A DNA stretch of 48,393 bases from Scenedesmus sp. ARA3 (taxonomy: Eukaryota > Chlorophyta > Chlorophyceae > Sphaeropleales > Scenedesmaceae). The DNA lies in assembly GCA_004335835.1 (NCBI GenBank), contig RWJK01001969.1, positions 41,327-89,719 on the forward strand, given 5' to 3'. Below are positions 1-10,618 of this stretch, in pieces. Below the pieces are notes generated by a model. It ran no database searches. It was not told where the DNA came from and was given only the letters and a program-made list of their open reading frames with translations. The position numbers were made by a program, and so were the translations under genes. Position 1 is the first letter of the stretch. Every line of letters begins with the position of its first letter.

Positions 1-54
<54 letters not shown>
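1..54 (+). repeat. CTG triplet tract at the end of an RNA polymerase intron
   Basis: About 18 CTG units run from the left edge to 54, followed directly by the acceptor GCGTGCAG that ends at 60. The tract occupies the place of a polypyrimidine tract. Its full length is unknown because the window begins inside it. Confidence 0.95.
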
Positions 55-60
55 GTGCAG

Positions 61-646
61 GGCCTGGACTGGTTGTACGTGCACCTGGCCAACGTGTGGG
101 GGCAGGGCCAGGACAAGCTGCACTACGACGGCCGCAAGTGAGGCCCGGCTGCATTTAAGGACAAAACTATTGATTATATTTTCATGGCTACTGCACCACG
201 CACTGAAGACTTTGATGTGTTTGCTGGGCCCAGCTGCCACATGTATTGGCAGCAGCCGTGTCGGAGCATGCATTGCCTGCTGCTGTGCTGTGGCCGGAAG
301 CAGTGTCAGATCGTACGTGCGTTCCTGCTGCTGTGCTGTGGCCTTAAGCAGCGTCAGATCGTGCGTGCGTTCCTGCTGCTGTGCTGTGCTGTGGCCAAGA
401 GCAGTGTCAGATCGTGCGTGCATTCCTGCTGCTGTGCTGTGGCCGGCCATCATCACTGGGGCATTGGCTGCTGCCCTGCCAACAGCAGGAACTGCCCGCA
501 TTCACCTACACCAGCAGCTGTGTCTGCCATGTGCCACTGCAGCTCCGCTGACAAACGCATCAATTGATTGGCTCGCAAACGCATTCATTTGTCGGCTCGC
601 CTATGCATCCAATCCTTGGTCAGCACCTATTCATGCCAGTTGGACT

Positions 647-691
<45 letters not shown>

Positions 692-3600
692 TGCAGGGCG
701 TTTGTGCGCGCCAACCTGCCCAACGTGCTGTCAGCAGCAGCGGACCCCATGCGCTGCACCTGGTGGCAGCAGGCGGAGAAGCCGTGGCAGGCGCTGGCTG
801 CATGCTGCGAGATTGCGGGAGCACTCACGGTAAGGGGCTTGGCGGCGGGGCGGGGCCAGCAATGGCAGCTGGCAGATTTGCTACCTGGCTGTCGCACTGA
901 CGCCCAGTTTAGGCTGCCACTCAGCAACCTTATGGCGGGACTGAGGCGGGGCAGGGCGGCCTCTGTCAAGCACCAGCACTGGCACTGCCTCTCCACAACA
1001 TGTCAAGCTTGTCACCCAATGTGCTGCTGCACAATATTCCTGCCCCCACCCTGCAACCCTGCGCAGAGCATCGACCCTGCCTGCTCAGCTGTGAGCTGCC
1101 TGCCGGTGCACACCTTCCGCTTGCTGAGTTTCTCCTGTTGTGAAAGCTGAACATGCACCTTACAAAAATGCCCCCCCCCGCGCAGAGCATGGACCCGGTT
1201 AGCTACGTGAGCTGCCTGCCGGTGCACTCTTCACATGCTCTTGTGATCCTGCTCTGAATGACACAACGGACACATAGCATCCCGCCCACTTTGCTGATGC
1301 CCATTCATCCTGCACTGCTCCCACACGCGCAGAGCATGGACCCTGCCAGCTACGTGAGCTGCCTGCCGGTGCACATGGACGGCAGCTGCAACGGCCTGCA
1401 GCACTACGCGGCGCTGGGGCGGGACGAGGCAGGCGGCCGCGCCGTCAACCTGCTGCCAAGCAACAGCCCGCAGGACGTGTACAAGGTGGGCGCGTAACGG
1501 CTGTGTTTGTTTGCTGGGTATCTTACTTGCGAATGTGTTGGCGAAGGCTCTGCTGCTGCTGCTGCTGTGTGTGTGTGTATGCTGCCAGGCAAACACGCAC
1601 GGCTCCCTGCTTTGGCGCTTGTGCCTGCAGCCCTGACTGTGCCGCTACGCTGCTCCTGCCGTGCCTGTGCAGGGCGTAGCAGCCATCGTATCGCGCCGCG
1701 TGGCAGCAGACGCAGCAGCAGGCGTGATCGAGGCGCAGCGCAGCGCTGCACTCATAGACCGCAAGCTCGTCAAGCAGACTGTTATGACGAGTGTATATGG
1801 CGTCACACGCGTCGGTGCGCGTGCTCAGATCGAGAACCGGCTCAAAGAGCGCCGCACAGACATGAAGCAGAAAGCAGCGCTGCTTGCGCAGCACGGCAGC
1901 AACAGCAGCAGCGGCAGCAGCAGCGATGCAGGCTTGCTGATTGCTGCTGGCGGCGCGGCAGCTGCTGCAGCTGCTGCTGCTGGCGGTGGCGGTGGCGGTG
2001 GCGCTGCGGCTGGCGGTGTGGGTGTGGTAGCTCCCGGCATGCGTGATGAGTACAGCTGGATGGACGACAAGGATGTGGTGTGGCAGGTGGGTGGTGTTGA
2101 TGTTATTGATGATGAAAGGATGATGATGTTCGAATAACACAGGGATGACAACAGTGATGACGCGTACAGCTGGAAAACAAGGATGTGGTGTGGCAGGTGG
2201 GTGGTGAGGATGAAAAGGAACATACAATTTGCGCTGTTATAGGATGATGCTAAGTATGATGCTAAGTATGATGACGAGGACCATGATGAGTACAGCTGGA
2301 TGGATGACAAGGACGTAGTGTGGCAGGTGGGTGGTGAGGATGTTTTATTGATGATGAAAGCACCATGATCAGGATGGTGACAAGGGTTCTGACAAGGATC
2401 TTGACGGGTGCAGCTGCATGGACAACAAGGATGTGGTGTGGCAGGTGGCTGGTGAGGGTACCAAGGACGATGATGGAAATGATGAACAGGATGATGATGT
2501 TGTGGTGTGGCAGAAGCTCATCTATCTGCTGAGCTGTCATTGCCCTCCTGCAGGTGTCCATGCACCTGGCAGATCCTACAGAGGACGGCATCAGCATTGC
2601 TCTTGAAGATGTTTGGCAGTACTCACTACCTCTCGTTGTCCTGGTTGTCGCTGCGCCCGTAGCCCTGCAAGGATAAGCTTTGTATGTTTTCATGGCTGCT
2701 CGCCCCGCAGGTGTCCAAGTACCTGGCAGACTTGACGCGGGACGCCATCCGGGAGATGTTTGGCAGCGCGCGAGCCATCGTGGCCTGGCTGGCCGACAGC
2801 GCCTGCAACCCTGCAGTAACTCAATCATATTTGTTTGCTGTTATGCAACTCACAGGTGTCCAAATACCTGGCAGACCTAACCCTAGACGCCATCGGCGAG
2901 ATGTTTGGCAGCGCGCGCGCCATCATGGCCTGGCTGGCAGACTGTGCGCGCGTGGTGGCATCCGCCAATGCGCCTGTGGCGTGGAGCAGCCCGCTGGGCC
3001 TGCCTATCCTGCAGCCCTACCACAAGCTCAGCCTGACAAGCATACAGACGGCCACGCAGTCTTTTGCGGTGAGTGCGCAGCAGCAGCAGCAGCAGCAGCA
3101 GCAGCGGGAGTTGGAGGGAGGTAGTGGGCTGAGTGTGCTGCTGCGCAGCTGGTGTGCAGCCACGCAGTGTTTTGCAGGGAGTGCACAGCGGCAGCAGCAG
3201 CAGCAGCACAGGGGCCAGGTGAGCTGGGGGTCAGGAGTGTGTGTACGCTGGCTGGGCCAGCTAGGCGTTGCTGCAGCCTGTTTTTGTATTAATTGTAACA
3301 CTTGGTTTTGAAAAATACCGAGAAATAAAGTAGAAAGCGGTGTTCAATGCCCAGTGGCGTGGAGCAGCCCGCTGGGCCTGCCTATTCTGCAGCCCTACCA
3401 CAAGCTCAGCCTGACAAGCATCCAGACGGCCACGCAGTCCTTTGCGGTGAGTGCGCAGGACAGCAGCAGCAGCAGCAGCAGCAGCGGCAGCAGCGGCAGC
3501 AGCGGCAGCAGCGGCAGCAGCAGCAGGGGCAGCGGCAGCAGCGGCAGCAGCAGCAGCAGCAGCAGCAGGGGCGCGGGAAGTGGAGGGGGGTAGTGGGCTG

Positions 3601-3714
3601 AGTGTGCTGCTGCTCAGCTGGTGTGCAGCCACGGAGTGTTNGGGGGGGGGGCTGCCAGTCTCACCCAGCAGCTGCGCCTCCACACACTGCTTGCATGCCC
3701 CTGAGCTGCAGCCA

Positions 3715-3750
<36 letters not shown>

Positions 3751-4898
3751 ACTGCTGCCGCAGGTGGTGTCTCCCGACTCGCCTGACAGCTGCCAGTGGC
3801 TCAAGTCGCGGCAGCGCAGCGCCTTCCCGCCCAACTTCATCCACAGCATAGACAGCACACACATGATGATGACCGCGCTGGCCTGCAGGTGCGTGTGGTT
3901 CATGTCATGTCTCTGGCCAGCAGCAGGTGTGCCTTGGGTGCATCAAGCCTTGCATTGTGTGGCCTTCATCCACAGCATCGACAGCACGCACATGATGGTG
4001 ACCGCGCTGGCCTGCAGGTGCGGCGCAGTCAGCTGCGACGTGAGAACAGCTGTCGCAGCCGTAACAACAGCCGTCACAGCGGTGACAACATGCGGCTGGC
4101 GTGCTGTGACTCGGCCTGCATGTGCATGCTACAAAGTGCGGCTGTGTTCTGTGCATGCTGTGCACCAGGTGCAGGTGGCATCTCTTTTCCTGGCGTGCTC
4201 ACAGGCGCCCGTGCTGTCTGTTGTCGCTTGTTCACTGGCATTACTTTTGCCTTGTTGTGCTGTGCAGTGAGGCCGGCATCTCCTTTGCCGCGGCCACCAG
4301 CTTGCTCACCTTGCCATTTGCTTTATTTACTAACATCATTTGCTGCTTGTTGTGCCCTGCAGTGAGGCCGGCATCTCCTTTGCTGGCGTGCATGACAGCT
4401 TCTGGACGCACGCCGGCCACGTGCCAGCTATGAACAGGCTGCTGAGAGCCAAGTTTGTGGAGCTACATGCGCGGGAGGTGAGGCTGCTGTGTGTAAGGTC
4501 TTTAGAAACGTTGTTACTGGTGCTATTGCTTGCCTTGCTCTGCTGGTAATCATTGTATCGCATGTCTCCTGCTTCTTTGCCTGCCTGTGGCTTCTTTGCC
4601 TGCCTGTGGCCTCGTCTGGCTGCAGCAGCTGCTGTGCTGTGTGGGTGGCACCGTCATCACCTTGGCCTGCTTGCCCCGCTGTGTTCACGGCTGCTAAACG
4701 CAACACCCCTGCCTGCCCGCCTGCCTGCCTGCCTACTGTTCTATTTGTGGTTGTGGCCTGCTGCCGCAGCCCGACCTGCTGCAGGACCTGCTGCGGCAGC
4801 TGCAGCAGCAGCACCCGGGGCTGCAGTTCCCGCCCATCCCTGAGCGGGGCAGCCTGGCGGTGGCAAAGGTTAAGCAGAGCAGGTACTTCTTCAGCTGA
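61..4898 (+). CDS. RPOT: Mitochondrial phage-type DNA-directed RNA polymerase, C-terminal part (5' end outside window)
   Basis: Single-subunit T7-like RNA polymerase that transcribes organellar DNA, in green algae presumably the mitochondrial genome. Exons read here: 61-137, 697-829, 1333-1485, 1673-2086, 2856-3068, 3764-3888, 4363-4477, 4770-4898 (TGA at 4896-4898). All junctions are GT-AG and frame-consistent, giving 452 aa. Counting from the first visible residue, the palm motif HMDGSCNG holds the first catalytic Asp (86). [11 protein letters not shown] holds the Lys (155) and Tyr (163) equivalent to T7 Lys631 and Tyr639. VHDSFW holds the second catalytic Asp (383). The protein ends in YFFS, close to the hydrophobic C-terminus typical of the family. 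An Ala/Ser/Gly-rich insertion (about residues 175-245) is unusual. The N-terminal half and targeting peptide are missing only because the window starts inside an intron. Introns are full of partial exon copies, listed separately. Family assignment is very secure; mitochondrial location is inferred. Confidence 0.95.
636..696 (+). repeat. CTG tract before the second visible RNA polymerase exon
   Basis: CTG units, with one TTG interruption, end in CTGCCTGCAG, the acceptor used for the exon at 697. Read on the opposite strand it gives a poly-Gln frame, which I treat as a shadow. Confidence 0.9.
1061..1228 (+). repeat. Two echoes of the start of the polymerase exon at 1333
   Basis: 1061-1113 and 1180-1228 each repeat the acceptor CGCAG and the first roughly 40 bases of the exon at 1333 (encoding [14 protein letters not shown]), with substitutions, and then lose similarity before the catalytic DGSCNG motif. 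Neither copy can supply the active site, so the copy at 1333 is the functional exon. Confidence 0.9.
2160..2515 (+). repeat. Array of echoes of the 3' end of the polymerase exon ending at 2086
   Basis: The exon end and donor at about 2051-2095 (encoding [12 protein letters not shown], then GTGGGTGGT) recur at about 2166-2203, 2290-2340 and 2408-2456, with a shorter remnant near 2495-2512. Spacing is about 120 bases. Each of the first three copies keeps a GT donor. The spacers are rich in GATGAT. The last copies diverge most. Confidence 0.88.
2548..2815 (+). repeat. Two echoes of the polymerase exon at 2856
   Basis: 2708-2814 repeats the acceptor and first half of the exon at 2856 ([18 protein letters not shown] versus [18 protein letters not shown] in the functional exon). 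2548-2612 is a more decayed copy, recognisable as acceptor plus [12 protein letters not shown]. The functional copy at 2856 continues into the conserved [16 protein letters not shown] segment, which these copies lack. Confidence 0.9.
3120..3640 (+). repeat. Duplicated tail of the polymerase exon ending at 3068, with flanking intron
   Basis: 3351-3456 repeats the last third of the exon at 2856-3068 ([18 protein letters not shown] onward), its donor GTGAGTGCGCAG and the following CAG tract. The downstream intron stretch 3120-3172 recurs at 3589-3640. The second copy ends at an undetermined base (N at 3641) next to a G run, so part of this duplication could be an assembly effect. Confidence 0.88.
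3461..3570 (+). repeat. CAG/CGG triplet tract after a duplicated donor site
   Basis: More than 100 bases of CAG units interrupted by CGG and GGG, inside the polymerase intron 3069-3763. It follows the echoed donor at 3448. A shorter CAG run (3079-3104) follows the real donor. Confidence 0.95.
3641..3641. other. Undetermined base (N) in the assembly
   Basis: One N precedes a run of about ten G, at the boundary of a local duplication inside a polymerase intron. It marks an assembly or polishing problem. Confidence 0.99.
3714..3763 (+). repeat. CTG tract before the polymerase exon at 3764
   Basis: About a dozen CTG units, one ACTG interruption, then GCCGCAG as the acceptor. The same intron begins with CAG runs on the sense strand, so its two ends are complementary. 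Confidence 0.9.
3966..4022 (+). repeat. Echo of the 3' end of the polymerase exon ending at 3888
   Basis: Repeats the end of the exon ([17 protein letters not shown]) and a GTGCG donor, about 130 bases downstream of the original. It starts in the middle of the exon and has no acceptor of its own. Confidence 0.9.
4262..4300 (+). repeat. Echo of the start of the polymerase exon at 4363
   Basis: Repeats TGCAG plus TGAGGCCGGCATCTCCTTTG, the acceptor and first codons of the exon at 4363, and then diverges before the catalytic VHDSFW motif. It lies 96 bases upstream of the functional acceptor. Confidence 0.9.
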
Positions 4899-5275
4899 GG
4901 CGCTGCAACACAGCAAGTGCATGTTTGGTGGAGGTGCTGCAGCGCAGCAGGTGCCCCTTCAGCTGAGCAACAGGCAAACTGCAGTGCAGCAGCTGCCTCT
5001 TCAGCTGAGCAAGCAGATGCCAAGGTGAAGCAGAGCAGGTACTTCTTCAGCTGAGGCAGCAGCACAGCAAGTGCCTGTTTGGCTGAGGCGCTGCAGTGCA
5101 GCCAGTACTTGTTCAGCTGAGCAAGCAGTCGCCAAGGTGAAGCAGAGCAGGTTCTTCTTCAGCTGAGCAAGCAGCGCAGCAGGTGCCTTGTTAGCTGAGC
5201 AAGCAGCGGGCTGCCTGCTGTGCTGCTTGCAACAGCAGCAGGTTCTTCTTCAGCTGAGCAAGCAGCAGCCAAGGT
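4880..5275 (+). repeat. Array of terminal-exon echoes at and after the polymerase stop codon
   Basis: The last codons and stop of the polymerase (AAGCAGAGCAGGTACTTCTT and the following CAGCTGA) are repeated downstream. Close copies of the [14 protein letters not shown] block lie at about 5020-5054 and 5132-5166, with a shorter one at 5238-5259. The core TTCAGCTGAG also recurs near 4959, 4999 and 5109, with a variant near 5190. The array lies in the presumed 3' untranslated region. Confidence 0.88.
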
Positions 5276-5425
5276 GCAGTGCAGCAGGCACATTGTCATC
5301 TGGCGCTGGGGATGAGCTGCAGCAGTGTCGATGATGAGCTGCAGCAGTGTTGGTGACGAGCCCACCAGCAGCACAGCAGCTGTTGCGGCGGCGGGCCGAT
5401 TGCTGGTGCCGCTCCAGGGCGATGT

Positions 5426-5428
<3 letters not shown>

Positions 5429-5467
<39 letters not shown>

Positions 5468-5480
5468 GCAGCAGCAGCAG
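5429..5480 (+). repeat. CAG triplet tract downstream of the polymerase gene
   Basis: About 17 CAG units interrupted by CGG. It lies in the presumed 3' flank, and no protein can be assigned to it. Confidence 0.93.
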
Positions 5481-5486
5481 CGGCAG

Positions 5487-5790
5487 CTGGTGTGAGCTGC
5501 GCGGGCCCCTGTGCAGCTGAGACAGCCGCCATCTGCTGCAGCCCTGCATGCAGCAGTGTGGCAGTTTGTGTGGCAGCAAGGCGATGGGAGTGGGGCAGGG
5601 CCTTGCAGGGTACAGGCACACTGTGCCAGTGGCACCTGCAGGCGGTGCCGTGACAGCAGCAACAGCTGGTGTGCGCTGCGCAGGCTGCTCTGCAGCTGAC
5701 GTGCATGCAGTAGTGTAGCACTTTGTGTGGCAGCAAGGTTTATGCGAGTGTGACGAGGCCTTGCTGGGTGCAGGCACACTGTTTCACAGA
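5487..5790 (+). repeat. Imperfect direct duplication
   Basis: 5487-5665 and 5666-5790 share an ordered set of blocks: CTGGTGTG, CTGCAGCTGA, CATGCAG, TTTGTGTGGCAGCAAGG and GGTGCAGGCACACTG-like sequence. They are diverged copies of one unit of about 130-180 bases. No coding function was recognised. Confidence 0.75.
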
Positions 5791-8700
5791 CTGTCACATA
5801 GTGTGGACCCCCCCTACATCAACGCATTGACCAGTTGACCAGTTGACCCTGTGCCAGTGGCACTGGCAGGACGTGCCTGTCAGCATAGAGCAGTACTGTC
5901 TGAATTCTAGTGTTCACACAAGCAGGTGTGGAGCTGCAGTACAGCAGCACTGTGCAGTAGAGTAGAGGCAGCAGGCGCCTGCAGCAGCAGGGAGTGTGAG
6001 AGGACTCGGACTTTGAATGTGCATGTTATGTATATGTTACATGTGTTAATGCACGTGACGCTCTGCTGGTCATCAGGCTGATGCTGAGCATGCAAGGGGT
6101 GGTGCATTTTGTGCCAGCTGGGCACACAGCCCCTGGCATGGCACCAGCATCAGCAGGGACAGCAGCAGGGTAGCAGCAGGGGCAGCAGCAGCAGCAGCGG
6201 CAGGGGCAGCGGCAGGGGCGGCGGCAGGGGCAGCAGGTGTTACTTTGCTTGGTGTATTGAGTGCCAGGTAGGCAACGGTAAGCAGCTGCTTATCCTGAGG
6301 CTTCTGGGAGGGATGTGCGGCAGTTGCGCTGTGCTTGTGTTGTCAGGGTCTGGTTTACGTAGCCTGGGTGCATATCAGGTTGCTGCCCGCTTTTTGCTAT
6401 TACTGCACAAGAACGAGCATCTGCAGCTACTGATGACGGTCATCATGTCTTTATTCAAGATGTTGCAATGTCGCCTGCGGCAGCTGCGTTGGTCGCATGC
6501 AGCTGCGTGTTGTGGTCTACTGTTGTGGCAACATGCTAGCAGGCTGCTGCAGTAATCACCTCTGTTGGCTCTGCAAGGCCAGCTGAGCCGCTCTGTGACT
6601 GTCAGTGACAGAAGGTGTAATCAGGATGGTTGCATGCTTACATGCCGTATGCAAACTCTCTGTCAACAGCGCAGCGCCACAGCACCTGGCCAGGATTTGT
6701 TACAACAGCGTCATGTAACGCAGGTGTTACAATCAGCCACCACGCACGTGATCCATCCACAGCATGCAACAATAATATAATTGCAATAATTATTGGGAGG
6801 CAGACATCACATATACTAGCTAGTGCACCACGGTGGGCATTGGGCAACCACCAGATTCGCACACATCCTGCAGCTGCAGCTGACTACACAGAAACAAACA
6901 CTGCCGCTGCGGCACTGTTTGCCGACTCCTGCAGACAGCATAGCAACTGGGTGGATTTGCACCATATATAGAACCCAAGAGGACAACTGTCTCAGGCCAC
7001 AGCCTTGCGGGCTGTCTGAAGTGCTGCGTGATATGCATGCGGGGACTTTGACAGCAGTGCATCACCAGCTGGATAGCACAGCAAACACCATACACTGCAT
7101 ACGCAGTGCGTGGGCACGGTACAACATGCTGCAGAAGCGCAGGCGTACCCCATACAGAGTGGAGTGCCACCCTCGGGGTTCCCCCTCCTGCCAACCCACA
7201 GGTAACCGTTGCGTGTGCTCGAGCACCCCGTTCAAACAATATGCAACAGCCTGGTGAAACCGCCTGTCCCAAAACACTCTTCAACAGCCTGTGTTATCAG
7301 CGTGCTCAAATGCCTTTCTTTTCATGCACTGCATGCACTGGCAGCTGCTTCGCAGCTGTGGGCCTGCAGGCTAATGTATGTATCCAAATGACAACTGCTG
7401 AATGGCCTTTCTTGAAAATGCAAAGTCGAAGCAGCCTATTCAACAGCCTGTGGGCGCAATGTTGCTGTGATCATATGGCAAGTAAAAGGCTGCATCTATA
7501 CGGCAAGTATAAATGACGACCTGTTGATGATCAGCCATGCTTCAGCAGCCCGTAGTATATGGCTGCCAAAACAACATACATATGACAAGCTCCCACAGTG
7601 TAGCAGTCCTGCTGCAGCCACAGCAGGTGCGCGTGTGGGCAGTATGTTACGTGAGGCACAGTAATGCTAGGCGTACCAAGTAATAAGCGATGCAAGTACA
7701 GCACTAGCACTGCAGGCGACTGAGCGATGACGCTGCACGGTGTGATAGCTGATATCTGTAAGACTCAGAACTGCCTGCAACACTCAGCGCTGAGCTGCTG
7801 CAATCCTACTGCAACCATGGCAACGGCACAAACAACAATCCAGGTACAAACTAGATCACACCATTGCAGCAGCGTGCCAGACGACAATGATGTTCAGCAT
7901 GCGGCCGCAGGCAGTCTTCTGCCATTGACCCTGCTGCCTGAAACATCACTTGAGCGGCACAACTGTGCGTGTTGAGGTTCAAGTCCACAGCAGATGATGC
8001 ACAGGTACTACACACCCATAAATGTAGGTGCAGCAAACCAATCCAGGCTGTAACCTGGAAGGTTCACACCTCTGGGCAGAAAGTATGTGCTTCCCGCCAT
8101 TGTCTCAACATGCAAGCCAAGAAGCCCAGACACCTGCCCTTGGTGCTGCAATTGATTTAGCAGGATGCACCTGCAAGAAATTCTGCAGGCATCAAGCGCA
8201 GTTGGACCAGTGATCTCTGCTGGACTGTGGCAGCATGTTTGATTGATGGCTGTCAGCAGCGCAGCAACCGCCTCCATTCAAGGGTTGCGCACATGTGCAT
8301 GTACTGCCGGCGCAAAACACCACACCCCGATCTAAACATCAAGTGTTTTATGCCACGCAGTGGCATAACACCCAATGATCAAGGTCGCAATTGCTACAAA
8401 CCGGACACCTTCAGATGTGGTTCAAATGATTGCCTCCCATGCGGCACTGGCACTTCTCTGCAGCAGCAAGAAACTCGATGAGCATGTGCATAGTTCCTGG
8501 CAGCATAGCAACAGATGGTGCCGCATACACACATCACACTCACAAAGCAGGGTTCTTGAAAATTACATGCACCATATCACACAAGCACATGCACCCTGAA
8601 GATGCACATGGCCTCAGCACGCCGGCGTTCAAAGCCCAACAATAAGATGTTGTGTTCTCAGCTTCCTTGCAGCTGCCGCATCCAACGCTCAACGCCTTCG

Positions 8701-9236
8701 TTAATGTGAATTTGATACAGCTCGCTCCCAGCAGTGCAGCAGCCATATGCATGGCCCATGCCATGCAACACCATGCCACCAATGCCAGCTGCTGTCAAGC
8801 AACTCATCTTGACGCAGGCAATCCTGCGCAGCTATATTACTGGCGTGTTTTGTGAGCAATGCAATAAACGGCGCGGTACCATGGAGACAACCATATGCAT
8901 TGCCCTGATGTGCACGCGTCACCATCGCATCAATCGCGCCAATCCAAATCTTCACCATCGAAGGCTCACCACAAGCATGCCAGTGGCAATCGGCTCGCCG
9001 CACTGCCAGCAATACCACCTAAGATGGTGCCGCGACCCACGTTTAACTATCCTCTTTCAATGCCACAAAAGGCTCGCCGCCACCAACGAATCAATCCAAG
9101 GTACACCTGTTCAGTGAGACACCACCAACCATCACAATGCAAATCAACTAATACCAGTACCAAGATGCGGAGACAAAGGGCCCTACCCCAACCTAATGAA
9201 TGCCATTCAAATCTGCTAGCAGCCTCAGCCTCAGCT

Positions 9237-10577
9237 CTACCGCCGGGCCCCTCCAACCATTCTCTCCCCGCGCTGCTGCTTCTGCTGCAGCTGAAGCAGC
9301 CGCTGCAGGGCGCGGTTGCCTCCCAGCGCCTGAGAGCACTGCCCCACCTCCAGCCACCATCGCTGCTGCTGATTGGACAGCAGCGATGCACGCGCTGCCT
9401 CATGCTGCTGCTGATACAGCTCCCAGGGGTCGGCTGAGGCAGCAGCAGAACCAGCTGCGTGTGCATCGGCAGCCGGGGCGGGCGCTGCTGCCATCGCCAC
9501 GGCCTCTGATATGGCTGTAGCTATGGGGCCCCAAGGGTAGGACCCGACCTGCAGAAATTTGAATAAGACAGGTGGGACTCTTCAGTAAAGAGTGATTCAA
9601 ACCCAGGGCAGCTGGTGTGAAGTGCCCTTTGCAGCAGGCAGCAGGCGTGTGGTGGTGAGTAAAGCGCCGCAGCATGGGCTGCGACAGCTGGCGGGTGCTG
9701 CCTCATGCATGCGTGCGTCACAGAGCTCGCAGCGGCATGGCAGCAATGCTGCGGGTGATAGCGGCAACCCAAATACAAGGCTGCGGCTCAACGGATGAGA
9801 CTGCTTTGACCAGGTTTGACCAGGTTTGACCAGTCAACGCAGCACCTGTCTCAGTCAATGAGGTCAAACTTTGACCAGTCAAACTCACCAGCATGCGCGC
9901 CAGCTGCACGCGAGTCAGCGTGTTGGCCATGAACATGTGCAGTGAGACCATGTGCAGCAGCCGAGAGTTGACATGCCTCCCCAGCTGCCTGTCCAAGCCA
10001 GCCCGGCTATCAACTGCACTACTGCTGCCGGCAGCTTTCGCTTCTTCTTCTTCTTCTTCTTCTTCTTCTTCTTCTGCTGCTGCTGCTGCTGCGTCTTCTT
10101 GCGCTTCAGCCTCGTCTGCTGCTTCCGCTGCTGCTGCTGCTGCTGCTGAGCTTGCCGTGCTGCCGTCAGCCGTGCTCCTGCCTGCCTGCTGCGCAGCCTC
10201 TGCAAAGAGCCAGCCTGGCTTGTTGGCGCTGCTCAGCAGGGCGCTGCCTTCCTTTTTGTGGTCCTGCGAGAGCCGCTCAAACTCAGCCAAAGCAGCACCC
10301 AGCACATGCACCTGCAGAACAACCAATGAGCAATGTGAAATATTGCTCGTGTTCAAAAATGACACAATCAGCCTGCAAAGATGCATGGTGATAACAAAGG
10401 ATTGCTCCACATGCTGAGTTGCGCTCACAGATGGCTCGATCAACCATAGGCAGCCCTCAACTCGCCATTGATTCTACCTATCTCCAGCTGGTGTGCAAAC
10501 CCGCCACGTAACTACACACGCAAGGCGAGCCTCAGGGCTTGTGACAGCGCCGCAAGCAGGCCCGCAGTCTGTTTGTG

Positions 10578-10618
<41 letters not shown>

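Larger units (their letters stand above)
5291..9236. other. Gene-poor interval
   Basis: After the repeats to 5790 and a Gly/Ser-like CAG/GGG tract at about 6150-6235, I see no reading frame with recognisable motifs or codon bias like the neighbouring genes. The sequence becomes more AT-rich than the genic parts. The terminal part probably holds the 3' untranslated regions of the two convergent genes. TTACA at 8563-8567 could be a minus-strand TGTAA signal for the gene ending at 9237, but it is about 670 bases away. Confidence 0.6.

Noticed and set aside
2087..2600. CRISPR-like array in the polymerase intron (regular repeats with spacers)
   Set aside because: Repeats are diverged copies of a coding exon end in a nuclear eukaryotic gene; units vary in length and there is no constant spacer or cas gene.
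2708..2820. Copy of polymerase exon 2856 as an additional constitutive exon
   Set aside because: It encodes the same conserved segment a second time and ends without a good in-frame donor; including it would duplicate a helix of the polymerase.
7900..8000. Possible tRNA, from GGTTCAAGTCC near 7977
   Set aside because: The T-arm has one mismatch, no acceptor stem partner is found about 70 bases upstream and no A-box sequence is present.
10040..10150. Poly-Phe/Cys plus-strand frame
   Set aside because: It is the complement of the Glu/Ala run in exon 4 of the minus-strand gene.
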